Shown: positions 1-12,500 of the stretch, one piece after another
Numbering within the stretch: position 1 is the stretch's first letter
How the letters are laid out: each line of letters opens with the position of its first letter
Source of the DNA: Diphasiastrum complanatum
Lineage: Eukaryota; Streptophyta; Lycopodiopsida; Lycopodiales; Lycopodiaceae
Length of the DNA: 64,000 bases
Assembly (NCBI GenBank): GCA_029204225.1
Contig: MU831576.1
Location: forward strand, 95,511-159,510
Direction: 5' to 3'
Program-made: the position numbers and the translations under genes
Notes under the pieces: generated by a model
Seen by the model: only the letters and a program-made list of their open reading frames with translations
Told to the model about the DNA's origin: nothing
Database searches by the model: none

Positions 1-780
1 AACGTCTGGAAGTTCATCATCTACTTCGGTATTGATAGGTTTTATCTATATTCTTGAGACATGATCGGCAAGATAATGTTGTTTACCCTTCCGAACTACA
101 ACTCGAGAATCAAATTCAATCAGTAATAGTACATATTGCATGTCTTGTTGAATAAAGCAATGGATGATGATCTAATTTAGAATGCGAAGTGCAGTGCCAT
201 CAAATAATGTCAAATTTTTTTATTGAAAATATTATAGCCAACGTTTCCCGTTCCGTGGTGGAATAATTATTTTCAAAATCACTAAGTTGTCGAATAGCAA
301 ATCTAATGGGGTGATCCTCTTGTATTCTTCTAGTTGTGTCAAAACTGATCCAATGGTATATTTTGATGCATCAGTATGAATAAAAAACTCTCTTGTCCAA
401 TTTGGAGCTCGTAATATTGTTGTAGAAGCTAAGGCTTTCTTCAATTTTTCAAATGCTTCCAAAGCCTTAGTTGTCCAAATTGGTACAATTGTCAATTTAT
501 ATATAGGCCGTGCTAGATCCACAAAGAAAAAAATACATATTCGATAATAATTCGCATGACCTATAGAAATGTAAACTCCTCAAATTGTTCCTGGTAGAGG
601 TAACTCCACAATAACCTTGATTTTGGAATAATCTGTAGCAAATCCATGTCTTAATATGACATGTCCAAGAACAACTCCATGAGTAACCCAAATCTGGCAC
701 TTTTTTGGATTCAAAGAAATCTTGTACTTGCGACCACATTCAAATACTTTTTTCAAACAATCCGGATGGTTTATATAGGC
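1..780 (-). pseudogene. Ty3/gypsy pol fragment (RT end and RNase H)
   Basis: Remnant of a gypsy polyprotein covering the C-terminal part of RT, the connection and RNase H. Reading leftward, about 780-600 carries the RT thumb segment with an NPKK-type motif in broken frames. From 522 to 232 an open stretch has the gypsy connection/RNase H signature (KALEAFEKLKKAL, then FFIHTDASKYTIGSVL, whose D is an RNase H active-site position). Further left, YSTTERETLA and, near 140-60, KGKQHYLADHVSRI fit the family but in shifted frames. Several frameshifts and stops make it non-functional. It runs off the window edge. The next gypsy piece to the right lies on the opposite strand. Confidence 0.8.
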
Positions 781-1430
781 GCTATGGAATCCAAGATCAT
801 CTCAGCCTATAAATCTTGCTAAACTGGGAGAGATTGAGAAGATTGTTCAAGTTGGAACACAACTTACCTCAGATCGGTTTCAAGCATTGAGAAAGTTGTT
901 AATTAAATATCAAGATTGTTTTGCTTGGACATACAAGAATTTGAAAGGAATTCCTACATCAGTAATTGAGCATACCATTCCCTTGATACCTGATGCAGTG
1001 TCAAAAGTGACAAGATTCTATCATTGTAATCCGAATGTCACAGATCTTATTAAGGAGTTACAAAGGTTACTAGAAGCGGATTTTATTTATGAAATTGAGC
1101 ATACTAAGTGGGTTTTGCCAATTGTTGTCGTTCCTAAGAAAAATGGGAAGATGAGAATTTGTGTGAACCTTAAAGCTTTGAGCATATTCCGTTACCATTT
1201 ATAGAAAACATATTAGATCACCTTGCTAGAGCGAAAGCCCATAGTTTTTTGGATGGATTCAATGGCTATAATCAAGTTAAAATCAACATAAAACAACTTT
1301 TGCAACAAAATGAGGAATATATGCTTATAAAGTTATGCCTTGGACTATGTAATGCACCAAGTTAATTTGAATGGGTTATGCAATTTGGTTTTAAGGAGTA
1401 TTTGCAAAATTTTCTTCCACCCCTATATAT
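780..1430 (+). pseudogene. Ty3/gypsy RT N-terminal fragment
   Basis: The open part, 887-1204, encodes the start of a gypsy RT: KYQDCFAWTYKNLKGIP, then PIVVVPKKNGKMRICVN, the fingers motif of the family. After a frame break near 1200 the homology continues (ENILDHLARAKAHSFLDGF, then GYNQVKINI), which contains the first catalytic-Asp region, in altered form. It stops near 1430, before the second Asp pair. No protease or integrase lies upstream. The fragment is head to head with the minus-strand gypsy piece at 1-780, and the two together roughly cover one RT-RNase H. That suggests one element broken by an inversion. Confidence 0.75.
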
Positions 1431-1700
1431 AGTGGATTTTAGGGCTTTGGCTTCAAATCCTATTGGCCAATCTCCACCTCTCTTATTATTTAAAATTCAA
1501 ATTTTGGAGGGAGCCCTTTTTATTCAGTAACTTGACTAGTAGGCCTTGTGACGTTAAAAGTCCCGCAAAAAGGCCTAAAATCTTTTTATTAACTTTAAAC
1601 TAATCAATTAACTATGTGATCATCTGGTTGGACTTACACACATAGGGTGCCAAATCCCTCTCACTAATTAACTAGGGTTAGGATTGCCTTGAGATCTGCA
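1420..1700. repeat. LTR-like dispersed repeat, copy A
   Basis: This stretch, starting with a TATA-like CCTATATATAGTGGATTTT, is alignable by eye to 7940-8066 plus 14225-14340. Shared blocks include a TATAGTGGATTTTGG-like start, 'cttattatt..aaattttggagggag', 'ttcagtaacttgact' and 'cttacacacatagggtgcca'. In the second locus TE1 interrupts the repeat, so copy A shows the uninterrupted arrangement. The TATA-like start and dispersed nature suggest a fragment of an LTR. No paired LTR was found. Confidence 0.5.
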
Positions 1701-3084
1701 GACCCTCCAACAGTTACGCATGTTGATTTGTAGTAATTTGTTTCTAGAAATGCAATGATTATGTTTTGCATATTGTATGCATAGATTGTAATGTTCTTAA
1801 TGGCAAGTGCCACAATACAACATTGCCATAATACACCAATGGCATAGTACATCATTTCCTCTAGATTGATCTATACAATTATGTATAGCAAGTGCCACTA
1901 TAGAGCGATGCAAATTGAGTATATTAGTAATTGTGAATAAATAAAGGTACAAAAAAAATCATTGTAGTACAGAGAGTGGAATAATTACATGCCAAAACAG
2001 AGCATATGTTTTCCCTAAACTCTATATCCACACATTGTAGTCTTATCACTTACTATGTAATTCGACTCCACTATGATATTTGGTATTAAACAACAATGTA
2101 TACACAATACAATTTAGGTGCTAAATACTAGAAACTCTACTAGAGGACTCCTCAAATCCTTCCTCACTTTCAAATGCTTGCATGTGTTGTATTTCTAAAG
2201 TGTCATCCTTGCCAGCCCCATTTAAATCTTGGCTAGGAACCTACATGGTGCTGGGATCAATATATATGATCTCCAAAAGGATATTGTCCAAAATACAAAT
2301 GCTCTCACACCACGGGGGGATTAAAGTAAATGTCCAAGATGCTTGGCTTTGATAATTCACACCATGTGCCCTTAAGGTTTCCAAAGGCTTGCAAGTGATC
2401 TTTCACATGCTTGTTGTTGTAGTTTTCTCTTGACAAGCAACAAACCACCTCTCCATCACCATCGTAAGGACACATCGTCCATGGTACTTGCATATAGCCC
2501 ATATCTCTTAAGACATAGGGAGGCAACTGTATACCATTGTTGATAACCATTGCAAGCTATTAAAACTCGTCTTTATTAAAAAATATATATTTAACTGAAA
2601 AAGTTTGAAATGCCCTGGGCACTCTTTTTGATCCAACACACTCCATGTTTTTTTGCTTTATATGCAAAATCAAAGCTTTGCAGTTATGAGCAAAATATTT
2701 TTTCAATAGATGTGTGTTGAAATTGCAAAAGTTTGAAATAACCTTGTCGCTCCATTCGATCCAACACACTCCATATTTTTTGAGTTGCAAAAATTTAGAT
2801 TCACGTTGGCGCTCATTGTGATCCAAAATATTCAAAGTTTCTTGCCATGATTTTCAGATCAATAAGACTGTTTTCCTTTGATGTGAACGCTATGAGTAGA
2901 TGGAAATGAACTTTGATGTGCAATACGATTTGCATTTACATTAGAATTTATGTTAGTTAATGGTAGAAAATAGAATCTTGAAGTATGACCCCATGCGTTG
3001 TGGATCCCAACTAGTGAGGTCAAGTCATCGGAGTTGTGCGGGTAGACCAAAAACTCAGTCGAAGTTTTAAAATCTGACAATTTT
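1701..3084. other. Non-coding stretch with no recognised gene
   Basis: No domain recognised. Minus-strand open stretches exist (2305-2550 and 2859-3080). The first has fairly protein-like composition (for example CPYDGDGEVVCCLSRENY), but I cannot place it in a family. Between 2590 and 2830 a motif around GATCCAACACACTCCAT recurs (near 2630 and 2758) with similar flanking sequence, and a weaker third copy follows near 2800, an imperfect local repeat. Confidence 0.4.
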
Positions 3085-3400
3085 CTCTCTCTTACGTGGC
3101 ATTTCTTAGACAGCCCTTTTGGGCATTGGAACTCCTCTAATGCATATAGACCAATAAGAATGTCTCATGCTTCTTTGGAGCTGGAACAATTAGCTACGTG
3201 AGCTATTTATGAATCTTTAAGATTTAGAGATTCGGATGGCAAGAGCTTTGCCATCCTTAGCTACCCAGGCGGTCAGCATGTCAGGTTCAGCTGGCTTGGC
3301 TATTGAAATGTTGACGTATCCCCAAAGTTTTTTTTCTCTGAGTTTTATCTTCATCTTGAACTTCCACATGTGGAAGTCATCACCGTTGGCGAATCGTGTT
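3085..3400 (-). pseudogene. Ty1/copia gag remnant
   Basis: Read on the minus strand from about 3400, the sequence gives DDFHMWKFKMKIKLREKKLW, the start of a copia-type gag (UBN2-like capsid), and then AWVAKDGKALAIRIS, the usual next block. The frame then breaks, but the following bases still resemble the conserved AKEAWD.L..LY segment. No zinc knuckle, protease or later domain follows on this strand. It is a short, decayed capsid fragment, close in motif content to the gag pieces at 21108 and 27065. Confidence 0.55.
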
Positions 3401-3639
3401 TACTAAAGGTAGTGTTGATACGTGCAGTGTTGTGGATCTCATCTCAAGATTTATAGAAAGCAAGATGTCATTAATAGTTGCTCAAATCTAATCATGTATG
3501 TTTATTTGAGCTAAATTTCTAGTTGTTTGTTTCCAATAAGAGCAAATTGTTTCCATCTCCTTAACAATATGCTGAAAACTCATATGTTCTTTTAGCAACA
3601 CCCAACAAAACAGCAATAGTACAAGAAGAATGAAAACAC

Positions 3640-4215
3640 GCTGATAGGGACCTATTTGGACCAGTAGATGATGTTGAGAAAGATGTTCCAACGACCAAAA
3701 AAATCAAGTTCACCTTTCTACACGAGCTTGCAAATATTCCCTTGGAGGAGCTGGAGATGGTGAGAATTTTAAAAATCCCTTCTAGCCTAAAGGTATTGAT
3801 GCTTAAGATATTAGCCACTTCAATCCATGCTCTTTAAACTGTAATCATGTTTCTAGGCCATATATGTCTAGTCAACTCGCTTTATTATTATCCAAGAAGG
3901 ATTGAATATGATTGCTTTCAAATGAAAATGTTGCAGGAAAAGGAAGCTGTACTTCATGCTAGTTCCCAACATCAATATGGTCTAAAGCACTAGGAACTTA
4001 CATTCAATAGACTATTCAAAACATTACTTGTTTAGCTTGAATGTACTACATGCTTGCAAATGTTGGATTTTTTTTAGAAGCTTGGCAAATCATACCTTGT
4101 TATCAAATGCTCATAGCTCTTCAAATAGTTATGTTTGTGTTATTTTGCTTCGATTCTAGGTAATTGTGAAAAATGGTATTGAGCATGGTGATTCCATTAG
4201 GTTCAAGGAGTAATA
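3640..4215 (+). other. Exon-like open pieces of unknown origin
   Basis: Three plus-strand pieces look coding but have stops between them. They are 3648-3835 (containing KKIKFTFLHELANIPLEELE), a piece after TTGCAG near 3933 (EKEAVLHASSQHQYGL), and one after a CTAG near 4160 (VIVKNGIEHGDSIRF) that ends in a stop. The last resembles the C-terminal substrate-binding domain of type-A DnaJ proteins, which carries a similar V.VEKGMQHG.KI.F motif. The AG before two of the pieces would fit exon starts. This could be a decayed host gene or chance; I cannot confirm either. Confidence 0.25.
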
Positions 4216-4285
4216 TTTAGCACTTAGCAGACATGACTCCTATTGTGCATGTATGCTAACAAATTAGTCAAAGAAACTCCAAATT

Positions 4286-4289
<4 letters not shown>

Positions 4290-4341
<52 letters not shown>
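4290..4341. repeat. (GA)n microsatellite
   Basis: About 26 uninterrupted AG/GA dinucleotides. Two (AC)n tracts follow at about 4404-4418 and 4452-4471, making a compound microsatellite cluster within 180 bp. Confidence 0.95.
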
Positions 4342-4344
<3 letters not shown>

Positions 4345-4403
4345 ACATAATGAGCCAAGTAAAGTTATTGGCTGACATTTTAGATACCTTTGATTCAGTT
4401 GAT

Positions 4404-4471
4404 ACACACACACACACATACACTAATAAATATATATAAACACAGAAAAGTGCACACACACACACACACAT
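4404..4471. repeat. Two (AC)n tracts
   Basis: AC-repeat tracts at 4404-4418 and 4452-4471, separated by an AT-rich stretch that includes TATATATA. Confidence 0.85.
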
Positions 4472-4479
4472 TCAATTGT

Positions 4480-6339
4480 ACTTCCAAGGATTGAATCTTG
4501 AAAGGAAAGAGCTTAATGCTAATTAAAAATTCCAACCCTATGTAGTGTTCTGTTTTTTTTTTTCCCTTTTTGGTAGTGTCTCTATATTTTTTGTTCTTGG
4601 TGGTGCAATTATCCTCCGAAGTGGCTCTCGAAGTTCTTGATCATCCTTACTAAAGCATCAGAGATAGAGATTTATTCAAATCCATATTAGTAGACTGTTG
4701 AAATATTAAAAAATCTAGCGAAAGTTGATTGGTGGTAGTTTTTGTGTTGATGCATTAGTCATGAAAAATGTATGGCGTAAGGCTTGGCATAATTGAAGAT
4801 TGAATAGAAAAGATCATAAAGTTGGAGATTTGGTATTTATGATAAGATGAAGTTGTTTACAACATAAGTTCTTATCATGTCAAACATCTTGTTTTTAGGA
4901 GTGCTATTTTTGAAATGTTTAGATAGAGAGTGCTTTAATGCTCTATTTAATGACAGTCAGTTACAAAAGCATTGGCAGCCTAAACTTATTTCTAAATCAG
5001 CACCTTGTTTTTTTCTATCTATTTCATTCTTTACTTTGTTGTTTTCCAATAGTTAATTATCTATTTTCTCTGAAAAACACAATAACTATACATACATATG
5101 TACATATGTATAAAAAAAAAGCATAAAATAAAAAGTTCAAAATAGTTACATTTTGTGAAACAATTTAAAATTAAACATGAAGAGACTAAAAATTACTAGA
5201 ATTGCTATTTTTTAAATAAAATAGTCAAACCAATCTTTGCAAAGTTTACCATTGATTCAAAATAGTACAATCTGCTTAACTTGAGCTTTGCGAGGGTTAG
5301 TTTGCATCATACGTAAGTTTGTTGTGCAATGTCATTATGAACCATCGTCGACCTAGTTGATAGACACAAAACATCAAAATTGACTTGAGAGAGGGCTAAA
5401 ACCATGTGAAGCATGATTATTTATAGTACTTATGTGGGGGTTGTTCTTTGGTGAAGGTTCAACCCTCATCGAAGCTCTAGTTACTTATTGACCCTTCAAG
5501 AAGATTTTGAGATCTTGTTTCATAGTACTCTATATGTTTTGTAGTTTTTTTCCCATAATTGCCAAAGAAGCAATTTGTCTAATATATAAGTTTGAAATTC
5601 GGCTCATTTTCCAAATGCTAGTGAAGCTCATGCACGTACTTTTTATGAATTTTGCTTGAAACTAAAAACCAAAATTTATGCACTTATTACCAACCTTCTG
5701 TATATATACACTCCATCATGTGTAAACAAGTCTAGTCCTTCAAGAATTATTCTAGTTCTACTGACACCAATCCTCAAAACAAAGCTCGTGACTTATGCCT
5801 TCTCAACATGATATTTTGCTGCTCCCTAGCATGGAAAAAGTGGTTTTTCCTTGACCCATTACTCTAAGCAATGGGCATTCATGCGTTTTGTTTATTACTA
5901 CAATAAATTTTTAACTTTGCATGCCCATCAAGCCTCTCTTGCCACCATAGGAATAGTCATAGGGGATCATGCTTCCTCTTCCCATAGGTTAGCCACCCTA
6001 TGTGGACCTCAACATGGATGGAGTGTGGCACTCCTATGGACTACAAGGTTAGTGCACATTAAAATCGACCCATTATACCTTAAACTTTAGGCTTCAAAAC
6101 TCAAATGGATTTTTTGAGATGTCTCAAATCTTTTGTGGAGCAATGCACAGATTCTGCAGATCCAACCATCAAACAATTTGCAACATCTACACATGATTTG
6201 GTGTTTCTAGCAACAATAATAATGAAGTGGGACAATTTTTGGCCTGGTGGCATTCGATCCCAAATTGCCACCATAAAACCTGAACTCTTGATAGTGTTTA
6301 GGTTTTTAGTGAGCATCCATTCTTATGAAAATTAAGAAA
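4480..6339. other. AT-rich non-coding stretch
   Basis: No recognised gene. Short open stretches at 5851-6090 and, on both strands, at 6101-6335 show no domain I know. The region just left of the gypsy RT piece at 6340 may be part of the same old element. Confidence 0.4.
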
Positions 6340-7700
6340 GATGGATTACAAGGGCTTAAATATGGTCTTAAAAATAAATATTCACTTCCAAAGATGGATG
6401 AAGCATGTTTTAGGACATGATTTGGCCTTTACGAGTTTTTGGTCTTACTTTTTGGTTTGATAAATACTCTGCCTACTTTACAAAAACTGATGAACAACCT
6501 ATTTTGTCCCTTCTTGGGAAGATTTTTGATAGTTTCTTTAAGATGACATTTTGATCTATAGTAAAACACTAAAGAAGCATAATGTAAAGCTTCTTCGTAC
6601 TGTCTAAAAAAATTTAAGACAGAGAAGCTTTTTGCTTAGGAATCTAAATGTGAAATTTCTAGAAAAGAATTGCTTTATCTTGGTCGTAAGATGAGTAGTG
6701 ATGGCATCAAAATTGATGAGGAAAATGTAAAAACAATAGTTGAATGGCCTATTCTTCAAACCATATGTGAAATTCATGAGAAAAGGGTAAAGATAAAGTT
6801 GATTGGCCTACTCTTGAAACAATATGTGAAATTAAGCCATTATTGGGATTTATGGTATTCTTGCCAAATTTTATTGAAAATCATTATGGACTATACTATT
6901 GTAGCACTACCGTTAACGATTTTTTGTAAGGCAGTGAAGAAAAAGTGTAATCGTAGAAAAAGTCCACCTACAATTTGGATTGATGAAGTGAATGAGAGTG
7001 AAAATATCAGGCGCTATATTTCTACTACTCCAATTTCATGCATAGTTGATCCTAATAGACAATTTTTGGTAGAAATGGATGTTAACAGTTGCATTTAAAA
7101 GAAAAAAGCTAGATTTTGCTTAGTGTAGATATTCTATCTGTGAGAAAAAAAACTTCTTGCAGTCATTCACATGTTAAAAATCTAGACACATTCCTTAGGC
7201 CATGTGGTTAGAACTTATTCAAGAGTTTAAATTTGACAATAAGCATCATAAAGGTATGTCAAACAGTGTGGCCAATCTCTTGAGTCGGATTGGAAAGGTA
7301 AAGCAGTTATGCTTTTGAGAGATCCAAACAACTCTTAGTCTAAGTTCTATGAATCACCTAAAATCTAATGAATAAATAGAGCATATCAACCAAACTATGG
7401 AAGATATGCTTCAAGAATATCTCTCTCATAGACAGATTGATTTGAAAAAGTCTCCCAATGTTAGAAATTGTTGTATCTTTGAATCCCAAAGGATTCTAAG
7501 GTGTAATGAAATGGTATAAGCTTTCTTCTTATTATAAGGGTCCATATAAGGTTGTAAATAAAATCAACCGGGTTACTTATCAGTAAGATCTTCTAGTAAG
7601 AGTTGGAGCTCATCATGTTTCAAAAAAGGACTTAGCAGAATGGATAATTTGATGAACTAGTTGAGTTAGAGAATCTAACTACCTTTGTACCAGTAGTGCT
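6340..7700 (+). pseudogene. Ty3/gypsy pol remnant (RT to integrase C-terminus)
   Basis: The order of homology is that of a gypsy polyprotein, but the frame is broken many times. Near 6340-6480 are MDYKGLK, then YEFLVLLFGLIN and LPTLQKLMNN. Near 6540 is a degenerate DDILIYSKT, the RT catalytic pair. Around 6660-6750 comes ELLYLGRKMSSDGIKIDEENV followed by VEWP. The short VEWP-type segment occurs twice (about 6740 and 6800), a local duplication. RNase H-like text follows near 7000-7080. Near 7500-7640 a WYKLSSYYKGPYKVV segment matches the integrase C-terminal fold that normally lies before the 3' LTR. No intact integrase core is seen. Confidence 0.65.
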
Positions 7701-7929
7701 TATAGTCATAAAAAATCAAGATGAAAAGAGTCATATCACATAAGTTGTGCTAATCTAAAGTGAAAATCTACAAATGATCAATAACAAACATTGTAATAAA
7801 AATTCTTATCCAATATTATCTTCCTGAGTTAGAAATGTGCAATGGAGGCTTGCCAAGAAATCAATGTATATATTGAGTTTATCTTTCATGGAGGAAGAGA
7901 ACTTTTGATTGAACTTGAGAAATGAAATA

Positions 7930-8066
7930 CAATGTACCATTATTTATAGTGGATTTTGGCGACTTGAACTCTTATTGGTCAATTTATACCTCCCTTATTA
8001 TTTGCATTTGAAAATTGGTGGGAAGTACTTTTATTATTCAATAACTTGACTTTGAGGCCTCTAAAC
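7930..8066. repeat. LTR-like dispersed repeat, copy B left part
   Basis: Matches copy A at 1420-1560 (TATAGTGGATTTTGG, then CTTATTGGTCAATT-like and ATTCAATAACTTGACT). It is cut at 8066 by insertion of TE1 and resumes after 14224. Confidence 0.5.
8062..8066. repeat. TE1 target site duplication, left copy
   Basis: TAAAC directly precedes the TG of the 5' LTR. An identical TAAAC follows the CA of the 3' LTR at 14225-14229. Confidence 0.95.
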
Positions 8067-8748
8067 TGTTAAAAATTCACAATTCTAGCTTGACTAGTTT
8101 TGGTCATATGACTTGTAAATAGTTAGATGGTCATGATGTGGCTTGTCACACGTGCCAAATAGCATAGGATTCCATTCATAAGGATGTTCTCAAGTAGACC
8201 TAAGTGTTAGAACCTTTGGAATGAGTCCAAATTATGCTTAGATACAAGGGAGAAAAAATAGGAGCTATTTTTGGTAATTTTTGCATTGTTGAGGGATCTC
8301 CAAGATTCCAACCCTAACTTGGTAGGGATGAAAGATCCACCAAAATTAGCATTAGGGATAGGTTTAGGGCTACTCATACCTGCCCAAAACCGTGATGGAT
8401 CATGTATATATAGGTGATGATATCTCACCAAAATCAATCAAGCAATTTCATGATTTTTCTCTCATAATGGTGCAATTGCTCTCTATGTTCATAATTGTTT
8501 GAGTACTTGTGATTACTAATGATTATAGGATTGAATGTAGGTCTGGTGTACAGTACTCAGACTGTGGGAGGCCGTACTTTCACACGTGTGAATCCTTCTT
8601 CAAGGATTTGGGCCATTTAGTGAGGTTCAAGCATAGATTTTTGATGGATTTTGATGGTTCAACTTGTGCTAATCTTATGAAATCATAATCTATTGTTTCC
8701 CTCATCATTTCAAGTGTTTTAGGATCCTTATTTGCTGTAATTTTTACA
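8067..8748 (+). repeat. TE1 5' LTR
   Basis: 682 bp, TG...CA. It holds a TATATATA box at 8405-8412, the likely promoter, and a 14-bp palindrome TTCACACGTGTGAA at 8579-8592 containing the CACGTG G-box core. Direct repeat of 13543-14224. Confidence 0.95.
8405..8412 (+). promoter_or_regulatory. TATA box in TE1 5' LTR
   Basis: TATATATA in the middle of the LTR, suitably placed for U3-R transcription start. The 3' LTR copy has TATATACA at the same place. Confidence 0.6.
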
Positions 8749-8760
8749 TGGTATCAGAGC
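8749..8760 (+). other. TE1 primer binding site
   Basis: TGGTATCAGAGC follows the LTR without a gap. It is the standard plant copia primer site, complementary to the 3' end of initiator methionine tRNA. Confidence 0.95.
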
Positions 8761-9559
8761 CTAAAGGCTGAAATGAGCTAAATCCTTGGTTTGCATTCAA
8801 TTTGATCACAATTTTTGATCTAAATCTTGTGTAGATTGGATCTTAGCATCTAGTATTGATTCTAGAACTCAAAGTGAGTCAAATACATTGGAGATTGGTG
8901 TTGTGTGACTTCATTTGCAGGTGTTTAGGTGTCTAAAACCAGAGGCAAAGTTGAATTCAATTCACATTACCAAGATAGCAAGTTTTGCTTGCTCCAAGCA
9001 TTGATTTCTAAGCGAGTTTTGGAGGTGATTTCATAGAGAAGGCTTTCTAGCATTCAAGGAGAGGGAAGATCAGAGTTTTGGGGACTCTTCAAGGCTGTTC
9101 TAAGGTGTAGTAGACACCTCCTAAAGTGATTTAGGTTCAGTCCAACCATTGCTTGACTTATGCACCAAATTAGATCAATTTTTCATCAATTTTGATCATT
9201 TTTTGCTTGTGATTGGATAGTAGATTGTGTTGCATCCTCATTAAGTTCCATTTAGATCTTTTACAAGTGATTTTGGAAGTATATTAGGTTGTTGAAATTC
9301 ACTCTTTATCAGATCATTTGGAAGCTTTAATGTTCTTTATAGAAAGAGGGGCAATTCTACTAGTATTGTCTACTTCAATCAAGCAAGTGCATTGTTTCTA
9401 GTATTCTATGATTTGATTTTGTTAGAGATCATTCTTAGATCTTTATAGGAAGTCTATTACTGATCTTTTCAGGTCCCTAATAAGTGGGATAAGGTAGACC
9501 TTCAATCAAATCAATAGAAGTAACCTTCATTTGTGTCAAGTCCTTGATTAGGAGACTAG
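8761..9559 (+). other. TE1 untranslated leader
   Basis: About 800 bp between the primer site and the gag ATG, without a long open frame. Parts of it are alignable to 47510-48105, the leader of TE9, which shows that the two elements are related. Confidence 0.7.
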
Positions 9560-12500
9560 ATGGCATCTATAAATGCATATCTTTTGGATACTAATGAAAG
9601 GCTCAACAAAACTAACTATTCCATATGGAAAGTTAGAATGGAATCTATCATGATCATGCAAGATCTGATGGAAATTGTAAATGGTAAGGAGGGTGAACCT
9701 ATTCATCCTCAAGAAAAAGCCAAATACATCAAGAGGTGCAATGTTGCACTACATTGCATAAAAATGAATGTTGCAAATGAACTCTTAAGAGAGGTAGGAG
9801 ATTGCACTTCAGCTCAAGATGCTTGGGAGACTTTGCAAAAGGTCTATGAATCCAAGAACCAAACTAGAATGTTAGCTTTGAAGAATCAAATCTATAGAAG
9901 CTATCAAAAGAAAGGAGAGAGTGCACATACTTTTGTCCTAAGAGTAAAGGAATTGAACAAAGAGCTAGCCTTTATAGGTGACCCTATCAAGGATGAAGAG
10001 CTTGTTCAACTCATATTGAATGGACTAAGCTTTGAATTTGACAATTTTGTTCAGGGATATGCAATTATGGGTAAGCTACCCATACTTGAAGAACTCCAAG
10101 GCACACTCATGGCCGAGGAATCAAGAAGGAGCCAAATGCAAGAGAGGATGGATAGGCTTTCCATCCAAGGTGGAGATGACCAAGCTCTCTTCACCAAAGG
10201 TAAAGGCAAGTCCAAAGGCAAAGGATCAACATTCAAGAAGTCTAAAAAGCTTGAGGATCAAGAAGGACCCCCAAAGGCATCTCCATCAACCACCAAAGTC
10301 AAGAAGGACAAATCAAAGGTGAAGTGCTACTATTGTAGCAAGATGGGGCATTATGCCTCGGAATGCTTCAAGAGGAAGCAAGATCAAAGCCAAGCCAACA
10401 TGAGCAAAGAGGAGGAGGAGGAGAGTTCACATGAGGACTCTCTCATGATGTCCATATTTTCTTCAACAAGCTTCAAAGGAGAAGATCCTTGGTGGATTGA
10501 TTCGGGTGCTAGTTCACACATGACTAGTAAAAGGGAGTTTTTCTCTTCTCTCTTATCTTATGATGGACCTATAAAGTCTATCTATACAGCAAATGATGAA
10601 GCTTGTAAGATTGAAGGAGTTGGTAGAATTCCCCTTTGCTTAGGATCTTCCAAAAAGATCAACATAGAAGGTGTTTTGTACATTCCTACAATAACAAAGA
10701 ATCTACTAAGTGTTGGCCAAATGGTAGACAATGGTTTCAATGTTTACTTTGCTTCAAATGAATGTTTCATCAAGAAGAAGGGTAAGATAGTGGCTAAGGG
10801 CACTAGACTTGGCAAACTTTATAAGCTGGATGCATTTGTGGATACTAATGTTGTCATGTTGGCCGAGAAGAGCAAGATATCTACCTTTACTTTATGGCAC
10901 AAAAGACTTGGACATGTCAACTCGGGTTCCATGGAGGCTATGATCAAGGAGGAGTATGCTTTAGGCCTACCAAGGTCTATTGGGAAGGAAGACAAGGTTT
11001 GTGAAGCTTGTGCCTTATCCAAGGCACATAAGAAGGTGTTTCCTAACTCCATCACAAATTCATCTCATCCTCTTGAACTCATACACTCGGATGTGCACAT
11101 TGCTAGCACCAAATCTAATGGAGGTTCATCCATGTTTTTAACCTTCATTGATGACTACTCAAGATATTGTTGGGTGTTCTTACTTTCTTTCAAGTCTCAA
11201 GTATTTGATACTTTTGTAAAGTTCAAGTTGTTTGTGGAAAAGCATCATAATCATAGCATCAAGATTCTTAGAAGTGACAATGGTGGAGAATTCATCTCCA
11301 ATGAGTTCAAGGCCTTTTGTGAGGAGGAAGGGATCAAGAAAGAGACTTCTTGTCCTTACACTCCTCAACAAAATGGAGTTGCTGAAAGAAGGAATAGAAC
11401 ATTATGTGAATGTTCTAAGGCTTTAAGATTAGATGCTTGTTTGCCCAAATCCTTTTGGGGTGAGTCTCTTGTATGTGCAAACTACTTGATGAATAGGGTG
11501 TCTTGCAAAGCAATTGAAGGCAAAACTCCTTATGAGATGTTGTATGGAAAGAAACCCAATCTTAATCACTTGAAAGTTTTTGGGTGTATATGTTATGTGC
11601 ATGTGCCATTGGAAACAAGAACCAAGGAGGATCCATCTTCCACAAGAGGGATCATGCTTGGATATGCAAGCTCAAGCAAGGGCTACAAAGTCTATCTCCC
11701 ATCCTTGAACAAATTTGTTGTTTCAAGGGATGTCATCTTTGATGAACATCATATGCATATGCTTGAAGAAGTCTCAAGTGCTCCAACAATCAAGAAGAAG
11801 ATGGCCGAGGAGCAAGATCTTGGTTTTGAGGAGGAGCTCATGGAGGAGCAAGCACCAAACCCACTTATCACACCAAGGAGATCTTCAAGGGCAAAAGTGG
11901 AGCCATCAAGGCTCACATATCAAGGCAAAGGACAGCAAGTTGAGGTTATCTCATCCACTTCTTATGCTTTATCTAGTTTTGAAGAACCGTCTAATGTTGA
12001 AGATGCATTGAACTCCAAATAATGGTATAAAGCTATGTTGGATGAGTATGATGCCTTGATTGAGAATGAAACTTGGTTGCTTGTTGAGAGACCTCAAAGG
12101 AATGTAATAGGATGCAAGTGGGTCTTCAAGCTTAAGTTGAATGCAAATGGGAGTGTTAACAAACATAAAGCAAGATTAGTTGCAAAAGGTTATGCTCAAG
12201 AGAGAGGGATAGACTATGAGGAAACTTTTGCACCCGTGGCCAAGATGGTCACAATAAGACTAATCATTGCACTTGCATCACATTTTGGATGGATTCTATG
12301 TCAAATGGATGTCTCTAATGCTTTCTTGGATGGTTTTTTGGAAGAGGATATCTATATGGAGCAGCCACAAGGGTTCATCAAGCATGGAATGGAGAACAAA
12401 GTATGCCATCTCCAAAGAAGCATCTATGGCTTGAAGCAAGCCTCAAGATCTTGGAATTCAAGATTACATTGCTATCTTATTTCACTTTCTTTTGTTCAAA

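Noticed and set aside
4268-4471. Minus-strand frame with long Ser-Leu repeat
   Set aside because: It is only the translation of the GA and AC microsatellites.
8207-8437. 76-codon minus-strand frame found twice (also at 13683-13913)
   Set aside because: It lies in the LTRs of TE1, so duplication is due to the LTR pair and not to a conserved gene.
10032-10322. Overlapping plus-strand frame inside TE1 gag
   Set aside because: It is the out-of-frame shadow of the gag frame; its Lys/Ser-rich text follows from the basic linker codons.
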